NCBI RefSeq assembly: GCF_000333275.1
Contig: NZ_BACU01000637.1
Coordinates: 27,401-91,400 of the forward strand
DNA from: Azospirillum sp. B4
GTDB lineage: Bacteria > Pseudomonadota > Alphaproteobacteria > Azospirillales > Azospirillaceae
DNA: 64,000 nucleotides
Direction of reading: 5' to 3'
Shown: positions 9,232 through 18,559 of the stretch, in pieces
Layout of the letters: every line of letters starts with the position of its first letter
How positions within the stretch are numbered: the first letter of the stretch is position 1
Notes under the pieces: model-generated
Database searches by the model: none
What the model saw: the letters and a program-made list of their open reading frames with translations, nothing else
Told to the model about the DNA's origin: nothing
Translations under genes and position numbers: made by a program

Positions 9232-11448
9232 TCATCCTGCCGCCAGGACCGCCTCTTCCAGGGCCGTGCGCACCTGGCGCAGCGGGGTTCGCCAGTCCCC
9301 GGGGGCGGCTTGGCGGAACAGACGCATGGTGGGGTACCAGGGGGTATCCGTCCGCTCCAGGAACCAGCGCCAGCAGGAGTCGAAACGGTTCATCAGCCAG
9401 ACCGGGCGGCCCAGCGCGCCAGCCAGATGCGCGACGGCGGTGTCGACACTGATCACCAGGTCCAGATTGGCCACCAGCGCCGCCGTGTCGGCAAAGTCGC
9501 GCACCCCCGCCATGAGGTCGATGATGGGGAGGCCGTCAGGAACGGCCGCATCCTTCTGAAGACTGAAGAAGGCCACCCCCGGCACGTCCATCAGCGGCGC
9601 CAGCAGCCGGGCGTCCAGCGACCGGCGGCTGTTGACGGCCACCATTTCCGGCAGGTCCATGCGGGAGTTGCCCACCCACACCAATCCCACCCTCAGCCGC
9701 GTGCCGGCGGGACACGACACCGCCACCCGATCCCGCCAGGCGATCGCGTCGGCGGGATCAGCCGCCAGGTAGGCCGGCGGGGCGGGAATGGTGTCGGGCC
9801 GGGTGCCGAAGGCCAGGGGCAGGCTCATCAGCGGGCTGTGCGTATCGAAGGGCGGCAGGGGATCACCCTCGGCGACGACCTGGGCCGCGCCCGCAAGACT
9901 GCGCATCAGCCGGACGAGCGGCGGCCGCACCTCCAGCACGACGCGGAAGCCCAGGGCCGCCGCCAGCGGAGCGTAGCGGCAGAATTGCAGGCTGTCGCCG
10001 AAGCCCTGCTCGGAATGCAGCAGCAGGGTGCGGCCTGCCGCGGGCTCACCTCGCCACTGGGGTTGTGGAAAGTTCCGCTTGGCCGGCGCCATCTGCCCGG
10101 TCTGCCAGCGCGCCTCGTAGTCCCGCCAGCCCAAGGCGAAGTCGCCCAGCAGCAGGCGGGTCAGGGACCGGGCCCAGATGATGTCAGCCGATGCGCCTGG
10201 CAGGGCCAGGGCCCGCTCAAAATAATCCAGCGCCTCCGCTGGCCTGCCCTGGCCGGACAGGAGCATGGCCACGTTGCCATGGGCGGTGGCGTTGTCGGGC
10301 GCCAGGCGCGCGGCCTCAAGGGCCCGGTCCAGCGCGGCGGTCAAGTCGCCCGCCGCCATCAGCACGGCGCCCAGGGCCATGTGGCCTTCGGCGTTGCCGG
10401 GCCGAAGCTGGACGGCCCGTTCCGCATGCGGTCGCGCGGCGTCCCACCGGCCTTGCGCCACCAGCACATAGGCCAAGTTGGCGTGGGCGTCCGCCAAGTC
10501 GGGCTGGATGTCCAGCGCCCGGCGCAGCAGGTCGGACGCCTCCTCCCGCCGCGTCTTGTCCCTCATCAGCACGCTGCCGAGGTTGTTGAGCACGTCGGCA
10601 CGCGTCGGGGTCAGGGCGCGGGCCCGGGCCAGCCGCGCCTCCGCCTCGTCTGGCCGGTTCAGCCCGTGCAGGGCGACACCCAGGTTCATCAACGCGTCGA
10701 CATGATCGGGCACGGCGGCCAGCAGGGCGCGATAAAGCGGTTCCGCCTCCGCCGGCCGCCGGTCCGCCAACAGCAGGTTCGCCAGGTTGTACAACGCCCC
10801 CCGGTGATTCGGGTCGAGGGCCAGGGCCTGGCGATAGGCCGGCGCCGCCTCCGCCCGCCCCAGGTCGCGCAGCGCGTTGGCCCGGTTGTAGTGGACATCC
10901 GCCCTGCCGGGGGTCAGCTCCGCCGCCCGTTCGAACGAGACCAACGCCTCGGCCGGGCGGCCCAGCGCCATCAGGGCGCCGCCCAAATTGTTGTGCGCGT
11001 TGGCGTCGGTGGGGTTGAGGCCCAGGGCGTGGGTATAGGCGGCCACGGCGTCCTCCAGCCGCCCCTGCCCCTGCCGGATGTCACCCAGGCCGACATGGGC
11101 CGCGACGCTGCCGGCGTCCAGGCTGAGCGCCCGCTGGAAACAGGCGGCGGCGGCGTCCGGCTGTCCCTGGTCGTCCAGCACCTTGCCCAGGTTGGTGTAG
11201 AAGAAGGCCACGTCCCCCCGGACGGCGATGGCCTGGCGGATGAGGTCGGCCGCCGGCCCCAAATGGCCGGTCTGATAGGCGATCACGCCCAGCAGGTGCA
11301 GGCTGTCGGCGTGGCGGGGCTGGGCCGCCAGCACCTGGCGGTAGACGGCCTCCGCCTCCGCCAGGCGTCCGGCGGCATGGTGCCGCGTCCCTTGCGCGAA
11401 CAGCGCCGCCAGGGCCTGGGCTTCCTGCTGGTCCTGATCGGTGGTCAC
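9232..11448 (-). CDS. TPR-repeat protein with C-terminal glycosyltransferase-like domain
   Basis: 738 residues. The first 430 or so are about a dozen tetratricopeptide repeats (recurring A-x-NLG-x-x-L-x-x-x-G-x-x-x-EA), a protein-interaction superhelix. The C-terminal 300 residues resemble the heptosyltransferase/O-GlcNAc-transferase-like domain: the LLLHSEQGFGDSLQF phosphate-binding start, VGLVWVGN, and LVISVDTAVAHLAGALGRPVW near the end. Such proteins are common in alphaproteobacteria, often near surface polysaccharide or flagellar glycosylation loci, but no such genes are adjacent here. Substrate unknown. Opposite direction to polA. Confidence 0.85.
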   Translation of the reverse strand: MTTDQDQQEAQALAALFAQGTRHHAAGRLAEAEAVYRQVLAAQPRHADSLHLLGVIAYQTGHLGPAADLIRQAIAVRGDVAFFYTNLGKVLDDQGQPDAAAACFQRALSLDAGSVAAHVGLGDIRQGQGRLEDAVAAYTHALGLNPTDANAHNNLGGALMALGRPAEALVSFERAAELTPGRADVHYNRANALRDLGRAEAAPAYRQALALDPNHRGALYNLANLLLADRRPAEAEPLYRALLAAVPDHVDALMNLGVALHGLNRPDEAEARLARARALTPTRADVLNNLGSVLMRDKTRREEASDLLRRALDIQPDLADAHANLAYVLVAQGRWDAARPHAERAVQLRPGNAEGHMALGAVLMAAGDLTAALDRALEAARLAPDNATAHGNVAMLLSGQGRPAEALDYFERALALPGASADIIWARSLTRLLLGDFALGWRDYEARWQTGQMAPAKRNFPQPQWRGEPAAGRTLLLHSEQGFGDSLQFCRYAPLAAALGFRVVLEVRPPLVRLMRSLAGAAQVVAEGDPLPPFDTHSPLMSLPLAFGTRPDTIPAPPAYLAADPADAIAWRDRVAVSCPAGTRLRVGLVWVGNSRMDLPEMVAVNSRRSLDARLLAPLMDVPGVAFFSLQKDAAVPDGLPIIDLMAGVRDFADTAALVANLDLVISVDTAVAHLAGALGRPVWLMNRFDSCWRWFLERTDTPWYPTMRLFRQAAPGDWRTPLRQVRTALEEAVLAAG

Positions 11449-11670
11449 GAAACATCCTCACCTGTTGGCCGCCGCCGTCATTAGAGAGGGTGCCGGCAAA
11501 GATGCAAAGGGAAGATCGACCCTGGCCGCCGCCTCGGCTTGGCCCCCGGCCCAGCCCTGGGCTGGTCACCCTCGACAGCCCCGCCCCAATCGGCCATGGT
11601 GCGGTCCCGGGACACCGGCGCCCATGAGCGCCCCCCTTCCCTTCCGTCGCACCGTCTGAAGATGCCCGCC

Positions 11671-14661
11671 ATGGCCGATACCCCCGCCCCCATCCCCGTT
11701 CCGCCGGACGCGCCCACGCCCGTCACCGGCGTCCCCGCCCTGCCGGGCGAGGTCAAGGAAACGCTGTACCTGGTGGACGGCTCCGGCTTCATCTTCCGGG
11801 CCTATCACGCCCTGCCGCCGCTGAACCGGCCGGACGGCACGCCGGTGAACGCCGTGCTGGGTTTCACCAACATGCTGATGAAGCTGCTGGCCGACGTGAA
11901 GGTGCATTCCGTCGCCGTCATCTTCGACAGCAAGCGGGAGAATTTCCGCAACGCCATCTATCCGGACTACAAGGCCCACCGGCCGCCGCCGCCGGAAGAC
12001 CTGATCCCGCAGTTCGACCTGATTCGCCAGGCGGTGGACGCCTTCAACCTGCCCTGCCTGCACCTGGAGGGGTATGAGGCCGACGATTTGATCGCCACAT
12101 ACGCCCGCCTGGCGCGGGAAGCGGGGCGTGACTGCGTCATCGTCTCCTCCGACAAGGACCTGATGCAGCTGATCACCGACGGCGTCGGCCTGCTGGACCC
12201 GATGAAGAACAAGACCATCGGGCGCGACGAGGTGATGGAGAAGTTCGGCGTGGCGCCGGACCGGGTGGTGGACGTGCAGTCCCTGGCCGGCGACAGCGTG
12301 GACAACGTGCCGGGCGTGCCCGGCATCGGCATCAAGACCGCCGCCCAGCTGATCACCGAATATGGCGACCTGGACGCCCTGCTGGAGCGCGCCCACGAGA
12401 TCAAGCAGCCCAAGCGGCGCGAGGCCCTGACCGTACATGCCGAGATGGCGCGCATCTCCCGCCAGCTGGTGAAGCTGGAGGCCCATGTGCCGGTACCCGA
12501 GCCGTTGGAGAACTTGACGGCGCGCAAGCCCGACCCCGACCGGCTGATCGGCTGGTTGCGTGAGCAGGGCTTCCGCTCCGCCATCCAGAAGGTGGAAAAC
12601 GACATCCTGAAGGCCAGCGGCAACGGCAATGGCGCCGCCGCGGCACCGGCGCTGACGCTGACGCTGACCGCCACGCCCGCGAGCGGCGGCGGGGCGGAGC
12701 AGCGCACCGACGCCGTGCGCGCCGCCTACAACAGCCGCTTCTACAGCACCGAGGCCGCCCCCATCGGCGAGCCCACCATCCCCGCCCCGACCGAAATCGT
12801 GTATGAGCTGGTGCGGGACGCCGCCGCGCTGAAGCGGTGGATCGAGGGGGCGACGCTGGCCGGCACGGTGGCCATCGATACCGAGACCGACGGCCTGTAC
12901 CCTGACCGGGCCAGGCTGGTGGGCTTTTCCCTGTCCCACACGCCGGGCCGCGCCTGTTACGTGCCCCTGGCCCACGTCAACCCGGACGCCCCGAAGGAGC
13001 AGATCGGCGGCCTCGATTTCGGCGAGGCCCCGCCCCCGCCGCCGCAGATCCCCCTGGAGGAGGCGCGCGCCCTGCTGGCGCCCCTACTGGCCGACCCGGC
13101 GGTGCTGAAGGTGGGCCATAACCTGAAGTTCGACATCCGGGTGCTGGCCCGCCATGGCTTCGCCCCCAGCCCGGCGGCCATCGCCCCGGTGGACGACACC
13201 ATGCTGCTGTCCTACGCGCTGGGCGCCGGTGCCCACGGCCACGGCATGGATGAGCTGGCGCAGCGCCACCTGGGCCACACCTGCATCACCTTCGACGAAG
13301 TGACCGGGACCGGCAAGAACCGCATCACCTTCGACCGCGTGCCCCTGGACCGCGCCTGCGCCTACGCGGCGGAGGACGCGGACATCACCCTGCGCCTGCA
13401 CCAGGTGCTGAAGGCCGACGTGCTGCGCCGCCACCTGGTGACAGTGTACGAGACGCTGGACCGCCCCCTGACGCCCGTGGTGGCGACCATGGAGCAGGCC
13501 GGCATCCTGGTGGACCGGACCATGCTGGCGGAACTGTCGCGCGATTTCGCCGGCCGCCTGGCGGCGCTGGAGCAGGAGATCCACACCCTGGTGGGCCATC
13601 CCTTCAACGTCGCCAGCCCCAAGCAGCTGGGCGAGGTGCTGTTCGACGAGATGGGCCTGCCCGGCGGCAAGAAGGGCAAGACCGGCGCCTATTCCACCGA
13701 CAGCAGCGTGCTGGAGCCCCTGGCCGAGCAGGGGGTGGAGGTGGCGCAGAAGGTGCTGGACCATCGCCAGCTGGCCAAGCTGAAGTCCACCTACACCGAC
13801 GCCCTGCAGCAGGAGATCAACGCCGGCACCGGCCGGGTCCACACCTGCTTCGCCCTGGCCGCCACCGCCACCGGCCGCCTCAGCTCCACCGACCCCAACC
13901 TGCAGAACATCCCCATCCGCACGGAGGAGGGACGCAAGATCCGCCGTGCCTTCGTGGCGCCGGAGGGCCATGTGCTGCTGTCCGTGGACTACAGCCAGAT
14001 CGAACTGCGCCTGGTGGCGGAGATCGCCGGCGTGCCGGCCCTGAAGCAGGCCTTCACCGAGGGCATCGACATTCACGCCATGACGGCATCCCAAGTGTTC
14101 GGCGTGCCGCTGGACCAGATGACGTCGGAGATCCGCCGCAAGGCCAAGGCCATCAACTTCGGCATCATCTACGGCATCTCCGGCTTTGGCCTGGGCCGCC
14201 AGCTGGGCATCGGCGCGGGTGAGGCGGGGGCCTTCATCAAGCAGTACTTCGAACGCTTCCCCGAGCTGGCGGGCTATTTCGAGAAGACCAAGGCCGAAGC
14301 CAAGGAAAAGGGCTACGTCACCACCCTGTTCGGCCGCCAGTGCTGGATCCAGGGCATCAAGGAGAGCAACGCCGCCCGCCGCGCTTTCGCCGAGCGGCAA
14401 GCCATCAACGCCCCCATCCAGGGCACGGCCGCCGACATCATCCGCCGCGCCATGGCGCGCATGCCGGCCGCCCTGACCGGCGCCGGCCTGACGGGCCGCA
14501 TGCTGCTGCAGGTGCACGACGAACTGCTGTTCGAGGTGCCGGTGGCGGAGGTGGACGCCACCATCCCCGTGGTTCGCCGCGTGATGGAAGGGGCCGCCAG
14601 CTTGAGCGTCCCCCTGGTGGCCGAGGCCGGCACGGGCCATAGCTGGGGCGAGGCGCACTGA
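11671..14661 (+). CDS. polA: DNA polymerase I
   Basis: About 996 residues from the ATG at 11671 (ATG at 11662 also possible; the frame stays open to 11539 but that part looks non-coding). Three domains: 5'-3' exonuclease (about 32-320; YLVDGSGFIFRAYHA, then EADDLIATYA), 3'-5' exonuclease (about 400-590) with DTETDG and YAAEDAD intact, so proofreading should be active, and polymerase (about 610-996) with motif A VDYSQIELR, motif B RRKAKAINFGIIYG and motif C VHDELLFEV. Functions in Okazaki-fragment processing and repair synthesis. An Ala/Gly-rich linker near residues 320-345 separates the exonuclease domains. Confidence 0.97.
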   Translation: MADTPAPIPVPPDAPTPVTGVPALPGEVKETLYLVDGSGFIFRAYHALPPLNRPDGTPVNAVLGFTNMLMKLLADVKVHSVAVIFDSKRENFRNAIYPDYKAHRPPPPEDLIPQFDLIRQAVDAFNLPCLHLEGYEADDLIATYARLAREAGRDCVIVSSDKDLMQLITDGVGLLDPMKNKTIGRDEVMEKFGVAPDRVVDVQSLAGDSVDNVPGVPGIGIKTAAQLITEYGDLDALLERAHEIKQPKRREALTVHAEMARISRQLVKLEAHVPVPEPLENLTARKPDPDRLIGWLREQGFRSAIQKVENDILKASGNGNGAAAAPALTLTLTATPASGGGAEQRTDAVRAAYNSRFYSTEAAPIGEPTIPAPTEIVYELVRDAAALKRWIEGATLAGTVAIDTETDGLYPDRARLVGFSLSHTPGRACYVPLAHVNPDAPKEQIGGLDFGEAPPPPPQIPLEEARALLAPLLADPAVLKVGHNLKFDIRVLARHGFAPSPAAIAPVDDTMLLSYALGAGAHGHGMDELAQRHLGHTCITFDEVTGTGKNRITFDRVPLDRACAYAAEDADITLRLHQVLKADVLRRHLVTVYETLDRPLTPVVATMEQAGILVDRTMLAELSRDFAGRLAALEQEIHTLVGHPFNVASPKQLGEVLFDEMGLPGGKKGKTGAYSTDSSVLEPLAEQGVEVAQKVLDHRQLAKLKSTYTDALQQEINAGTGRVHTCFALAATATGRLSSTDPNLQNIPIRTEEGRKIRRAFVAPEGHVLLSVDYSQIELRLVAEIAGVPALKQAFTEGIDIHAMTASQVFGVPLDQMTSEIRRKAKAINFGIIYGISGFGLGRQLGIGAGEAGAFIKQYFERFPELAGYFEKTKAEAKEKGYVTTLFGRQCWIQGIKESNAARRAFAERQAINAPIQGTAADIIRRAMARMPAALTGAGLTGRMLLQVHDELLFEVPVAEVDATIPVVRRVMEGAASLSVPLVAEAGTGHSWGEAH

Positions 14662-14802
14662 GCGGGCTTCAGACAACCGGGGGCGGCCCAACCCCACCGC
14701 TTGGCAAAGCCGGGACGCACTATCAAATAGGAGGGGCGATGCCATGGTCGGAAGATTGGACTATCATCGCCCCATGCTCGACCCTGTCGCCCGGAGTCTC
14801 TG

Positions 14803-15054
14803 ATGGCAAACTCCACCGTTGGCACCCTTCGCCGCGACGAATTGCCGGCCAGCCTGGCGAAAGGCCTGGACGCCGGAAAGGCGACCGACCTGTATCGGGT
14901 GGAGGTACGCCGCATCGATCCACGTGAGGCTGAGCAAATCGAACGATTGCGCCAATCCAGTCAGGCGGCCATCAATCAGCTTGATGCCGGATTGGGTACT
15001 GAGGAAGCCCGGGAATCGCTGAAGGCCGAGTTTCGCGCCCGTCGCGGCTCTTGA
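14803..15054 (+). CDS. Probable antitoxin of a ParE-type toxin-antitoxin pair
   Basis: 83 residues, highly charged and mostly helical, with a gap-free junction to the toxin gene: its TGA overlaps the toxin ATG (TGATG). That layout, the size and the order (antitoxin first) fit a type II antitoxin. The N-terminal part (VGTLRRDELPASLAKGLDAGKATDLYRVEV) would hold the DNA-binding/dimer region and the C-terminal helix the toxin-wrapping part. No named antitoxin family is certain. The 140 bp upstream, after polA, should contain the autoregulated promoter. Confidence 0.7.
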   Translation: MANSTVGTLRRDELPASLAKGLDAGKATDLYRVEVRRIDPREAEQIERLRQSSQAAINQLDAGLGTEEARESLKAEFRARRGS

Positions 15055-15359
15055 TGGCAAAGGTCGTCTTCTCTCCTCTTTCGAAAGAGGACCTTCATGA
15101 GATCTGGGCGCACATCTACGCGGAAAATCCGAAAGCCGCAGACGACGTCATCGATGCCGTTTTCGACTTCGCGGAAAAGCTGGCGGAGTTCCCGAAGCTG
15201 GGACGGGATTTGGGGGAAATCGCCGCCGGATTGCGGAGTTTCTCCGTCCATAAATCCTACGTCGTCCTTTATCGCTTGACGGGCCGCGCCGTGGAAATTG
15301 TCCGCGTCCTTCATGGGCGCCGGGATTTCGATGCGATCTTCACCCAGATAACCGACTAG
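15054..15359 (+). CDS. ParE/RelE-family toxin
   Basis: 101 residues with the RelE/ParE fold signature: first strand KVVFSPLSKEDLHEIWAHI, helix AADDVIDAVFDFAEKLAEFP, the LGRDLGEIAAGLRSFSVHKSYVVLYRL core strands and the EIVRVLHGRRDF C-terminus. ParE-type members poison gyrase, while RelE-type members cleave mRNA; the long helical hairpin and terminal HGRRDF favour ParE, but this is inference. The start ATG at 15054 overlaps the antitoxin stop by one base. The 3' end overlaps convergent thiE by 4 bp. Confidence 0.85.
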   Translation: MAKVVFSPLSKEDLHEIWAHIYAENPKAADDVIDAVFDFAEKLAEFPKLGRDLGEIAAGLRSFSVHKSYVVLYRLTGRAVEIVRVLHGRRDFDAIFTQITD

Positions 15360-15955
15360 GCACCCCACGCCGCCAGCAGGGCGCGCACCACGGCGCCGGG
15401 GTCGCTTGCGCGCATCACGGTGCCCATGACGGCCAGGCCGGCGGCCCCGGCCGCGCGGGCTTGCGCCGCGTTGGCGGGGGTGATGCCGCCCAGAGCCAAG
15501 GCGCCGGGCAGGCGGGACAGCGCCTCGGGCCCCAGCGCGGGGCCATAGCCGGGTTTGGACGGCGTCTCATAAATGGGGCTGAGGGTGGCGTAGTCGGCGC
15601 CGCCCAGGCCCGCGTTCGGATGGTGGCGGGAGAGGCCGACCAAAGCCTGGGGGCCCAGGCGGGCGCGGGCGGCCGCCACATCGCCCCCGGCACCCAGGTG
15701 CACGCCATCGCACAGCACCGCCGCCGTCAGGTCGCCGTGCACCGTCAGCAGGGCGCCATGATGCCGGGCGATGGGCCGCAGCTGGCGCACCAGATCCAGC
15801 CGGTCGCTGGGGGCCAAATCCTTCTCCCGCACGCTGGCCCAGCGGCAACCGGCAGCGAACACCTGGTCCAGCAGTTGGGGCAGTGGCAGGGTCGCCTGGC
15901 GACGGTCGGTGATGACCAGCAGGGGTGGGGCGGGTAGAGGCGGCATGGGCTTCAT
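15356..15955 (-). CDS. thiE: Thiamine phosphate synthase (ThiE-like)
   Basis: 199-residue TIM-barrel protein that should join HMP-pyrophosphate to thiazole phosphate. Visible signatures: LLVITDRR at the first strand, the VREKDL Lys/Arg region, VHGDLTAAVLCDGVHLG (phosphate and magnesium contacts), the SPIYETPSKPGYGPALG loop and ALGGITPANAA near the end. The short form could include TenI-like relatives, but the operon context favours ThiE. It is last in the riboswitch-led thiO-thiS-thiG group, separated from thiG by a dispersed repeat module of about 100 bp. Confidence 0.85.
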   Translation of the reverse strand: MKPMPPLPAPPLLVITDRRQATLPLPQLLDQVFAAGCRWASVREKDLAPSDRLDLVRQLRPIARHHGALLTVHGDLTAAVLCDGVHLGAGGDVAAARARLGPQALVGLSRHHPNAGLGGADYATLSPIYETPSKPGYGPALGPEALSRLPGALALGGITPANAAQARAAGAAGLAVMGTVMRASDPGAVVRALLAAWGA

Positions 15956-15962
15956 GCCGCCT

Positions 15963-16060
15963 TAGGACGCGACCGCGTCCGCCGCAGCGTTTCGGGAAGC
16001 GGAGCGGACCGAAACGCGAGGAAGCCCAGCCGGCGGATGCCGGCGCCCGGCGATTGAGGG
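15963..16060 (+). repeat. Dispersed structured intergenic module, copy C
   Basis: A 98-bp copy lying between thiG and thiE. Hairpins in order: GGACGC-gacc-GCGTCC; GCGTTTCGG, about 13 bases, CCGAAACGC; GCCGGC-ggat-GCCGGC; then the end block CGGCGATTGAGGG. All three stems are perfect here, making this the clearest copy. It would be transcribed within the thiamine operon. Confidence 0.85.
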
Positions 16061-16073
16061 AATTGGAACACGC

Positions 16074-16841
<768 letters not shown>

Positions 16842-16849
<8 letters not shown>

Positions 16850-17045
16850 CTTGCAGCACCTTCACGATTTCTATGGCGTCGCCGTCGGCGACGGCGCGCT
16901 CCACCCAGCGGGCGCGCGGCACCACGGTGCCGTTGATGGCCACGGCGATGCCGCGGGCGCCCAGCTCCACACCGGCCTCGCCCAGCACGGCCGGCAGATC
17001 CAGGCCGTCCGCGTGGTCACGGGTCTTGCCGTTCACGGTGATCAT
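16842..17045 (-). CDS. thiS: Sulfur carrier protein ThiS
   Basis: 67-residue ubiquitin-fold protein. It starts MITVNGKTRD and ends in VLQGG; the terminal Gly-Gly is thiocarboxylated and gives sulfur to ThiG. Internal AVAINGTVVPRARW and GDAIEIV match the ThiS family. The start ATG overlaps the thiO stop by 4 bp (ATGA), and its stop overlaps the thiG GTG region, so the three genes look translationally coupled. The long in-frame extension upstream is the shadow of thiO. Confidence 0.93.
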
Positions 17046-18277
17046 GCCCTTACCCTCTGGTCGATTGCCCTCTGGTCCGTTCCCCGCTGGTCCGTTCCAT
17101 TCTGGGGGCGCGGTCCTTGGAAACGCCCGATCCCGAAGGGCGCCAGCAGCGGGTCCACCCGGCCCGTCAGGATGTGGTCGGCCACCAGGTCGGCCGTGCC
17201 GGGGGTCAGCAGGATGCCGTTGCGGTGGTGGCCGGTGGCCATGACCAGGCCATCCACGTCCGGCACAGGCCCCAGGATGGGCGCGTCGTCGCGGCTGCCG
17301 GGGCGGAAGCCGGTCCACATCTCCTCGATAGGCAGCTCCTCCACCCCCGGCAGGGCCCGCCATGCGGCCTCAAGCAGGGCCAGCACGCCGCCGGCGGTCA
17401 GCCGGTCGTCCCAGCCCTTCTCTTCCGTCGTGGCGCCCACGATCAGCCGGCCGTCCAGCCGCGGCACCAGATAGCATTTGGGCGGCCACACCACGTGGCG
17501 CAACAGCGGCTGGGCCGCGTCCATGCGCAGGGCCAGCATCTGGCCCTTCACCGGACGCACCGGCGGCACCGCGGCATCGGGCAGGCCGGCCAGCTGGCGC
17601 GACCAGGCGCCGGCCGCCAGCACCACGACGTCGGCCGCCCTCAGCACGCCCCCCACCACCACGCCATCGGCCCGGCCACCGCTGACGGACAGGGCCTGCA
17701 CCGCGCTATGCTCATGCAGGCGGGCGCCGGCCTTCAGGGCCGCAGCCTTCAGCGCCACGGCCAGCTTGCGGTTATCCACCTGGCCGTCGTCCGCACCCAG
17801 CACGCCGGCGGCGGCGCGGGGGTTCAGCCATGGCTCCCGTTCCTTCACCTGGGCGCCGGACAGCCACTTGAGGTTCAGGCCCAGGCCGCGCTGGAACTCA
17901 TAGCCGGCCCGCAGCACCTCGACATCGTCGCGGGTCAGCGCCACCTGCATCGTGCCGTCGGCGCGCAGGTCGACAGGCAGACCGGTATAGGCCTCCAGCT
18001 CGGCGGCGAAGGCGGGCCAGCGGCGCTGGCTGTCCAGCGTCAGGGGCAGCAGGGGCTGTTCCCCCGGTTCCGTTTCCACCGCGGCGGCCAGCATGCCGGC
18101 GGCGGCGTGGGTCGCGCCCAGGCCGGCGGCGCCCTGGTCATGGACGTCGACGGTGCAGCCGGCCGAGGCCAGCCGCCAGGCCAGCGACAGGCCGATGCAG
18201 CCGGCACCTATGATGACCACCCGGGGAAGGGCGGCTGGCTTACGGGAAGAAATGCCCGAAGGCGGAATATGGGTCAC
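17042..18277 (-). CDS. thiO: Glycine oxidase ThiO
   Basis: FAD-dependent oxidase of about 411 residues that makes dehydroglycine for thiazole synthesis. The Rossmann motif VVIIGAGCIGLSLAWRLA sits near residue 20. Further features: GATHAAAGMLA flavin contact, PVKGQMLALR, and the C-terminal FRPGSRDDAPILGPVPDVDGL with GHHRNGILLTPGTA. The GTG at 18277 is preferred: upstream ATGs lie inside the TPP riboswitch, and GGGAG of the riboswitch 3' strand lies about 12 bases before this GTG. First gene of thiO-thiS-thiG(-thiE). Confidence 0.9.
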   Translation of the reverse strand: MTHIPPSGISSRKPAALPRVVIIGAGCIGLSLAWRLASAGCTVDVHDQGAAGLGATHAAAGMLAAAVETEPGEQPLLPLTLDSQRRWPAFAAELEAYTGLPVDLRADGTMQVALTRDDVEVLRAGYEFQRGLGLNLKWLSGAQVKEREPWLNPRAAAGVLGADDGQVDNRKLAVALKAAALKAGARLHEHSAVQALSVSGGRADGVVVGGVLRAADVVVLAAGAWSRQLAGLPDAAVPPVRPVKGQMLALRMDAAQPLLRHVVWPPKCYLVPRLDGRLIVGATTEEKGWDDRLTAGGVLALLEAAWRALPGVEELPIEEMWTGFRPGSRDDAPILGPVPDVDGLVMATGHHRNGILLTPGTADLVADHILTGRVDPLLAPFGIGRFQGPRPQNGTDQRGTDQRAIDQRVRA

Positions 18278-18287
18278 GGTCTTGCGA

Positions 18288-18374
18288 TCTCCCTTCGCCG
18301 GCATGATCCGGAGCAGGTTCCATGGGTCTGATCTCAGCCGCGGGCCTGAACGGGTCAGGCGGGCGGCACCCCAG
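18288..18374 (-). promoter_or_regulatory. TPP riboswitch (THI element)
   Basis: Read on the minus strand, the conserved pieces appear in order: GGGGTGCC, a variable P3 arm, GGCTGAGA with the CTGAGA T-loop, then CCTGCTCCGGATCATGCCGG and GAAGGGA, closing P1. This is the standard TPP aptamer. The closing strand carries GGGAG, the likely Shine-Dalgarno of thiO, so TPP binding would hide the ribosome site. No obvious terminator with a U-run follows, which also favours translational control. Boundaries are approximate to a few bases. Confidence 0.92.
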
Positions 18375-18559
18375 TCGATGGCGGGAACCATGGCGGACGG
18401 AGCGCCGGAATTCAAGCGCCTTGGCGCCGGCGCCTGGGTGGCATGCTCACCCGCCCCGGGCGCCGACACGGCGCCGGCCCTACCCCATCAGAGATTTGAC
18501 AAGTAGGCCGATTGTCTGGACTCTGCCTATCTTAGGGGTCCAGCTATCAAGGTTCACAC

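Noticed and set aside
9190-11484. 764-codon frame antisense to the TPR protein gene
   Set aside because: The minus strand encodes regular TPR repeats; the antisense frame is an artefact of repeated GC-rich codons.
13084-14745. 553-codon frame antisense to polA
   Set aside because: polA motifs are intact on the plus strand; the antisense product has no recognisable motifs.
18490-18540. sigma-70 or sigma-28 promoter before motA
   Set aside because: A TTGACA and a GCCGAT-like string are present, but spacing and partner boxes do not fit.
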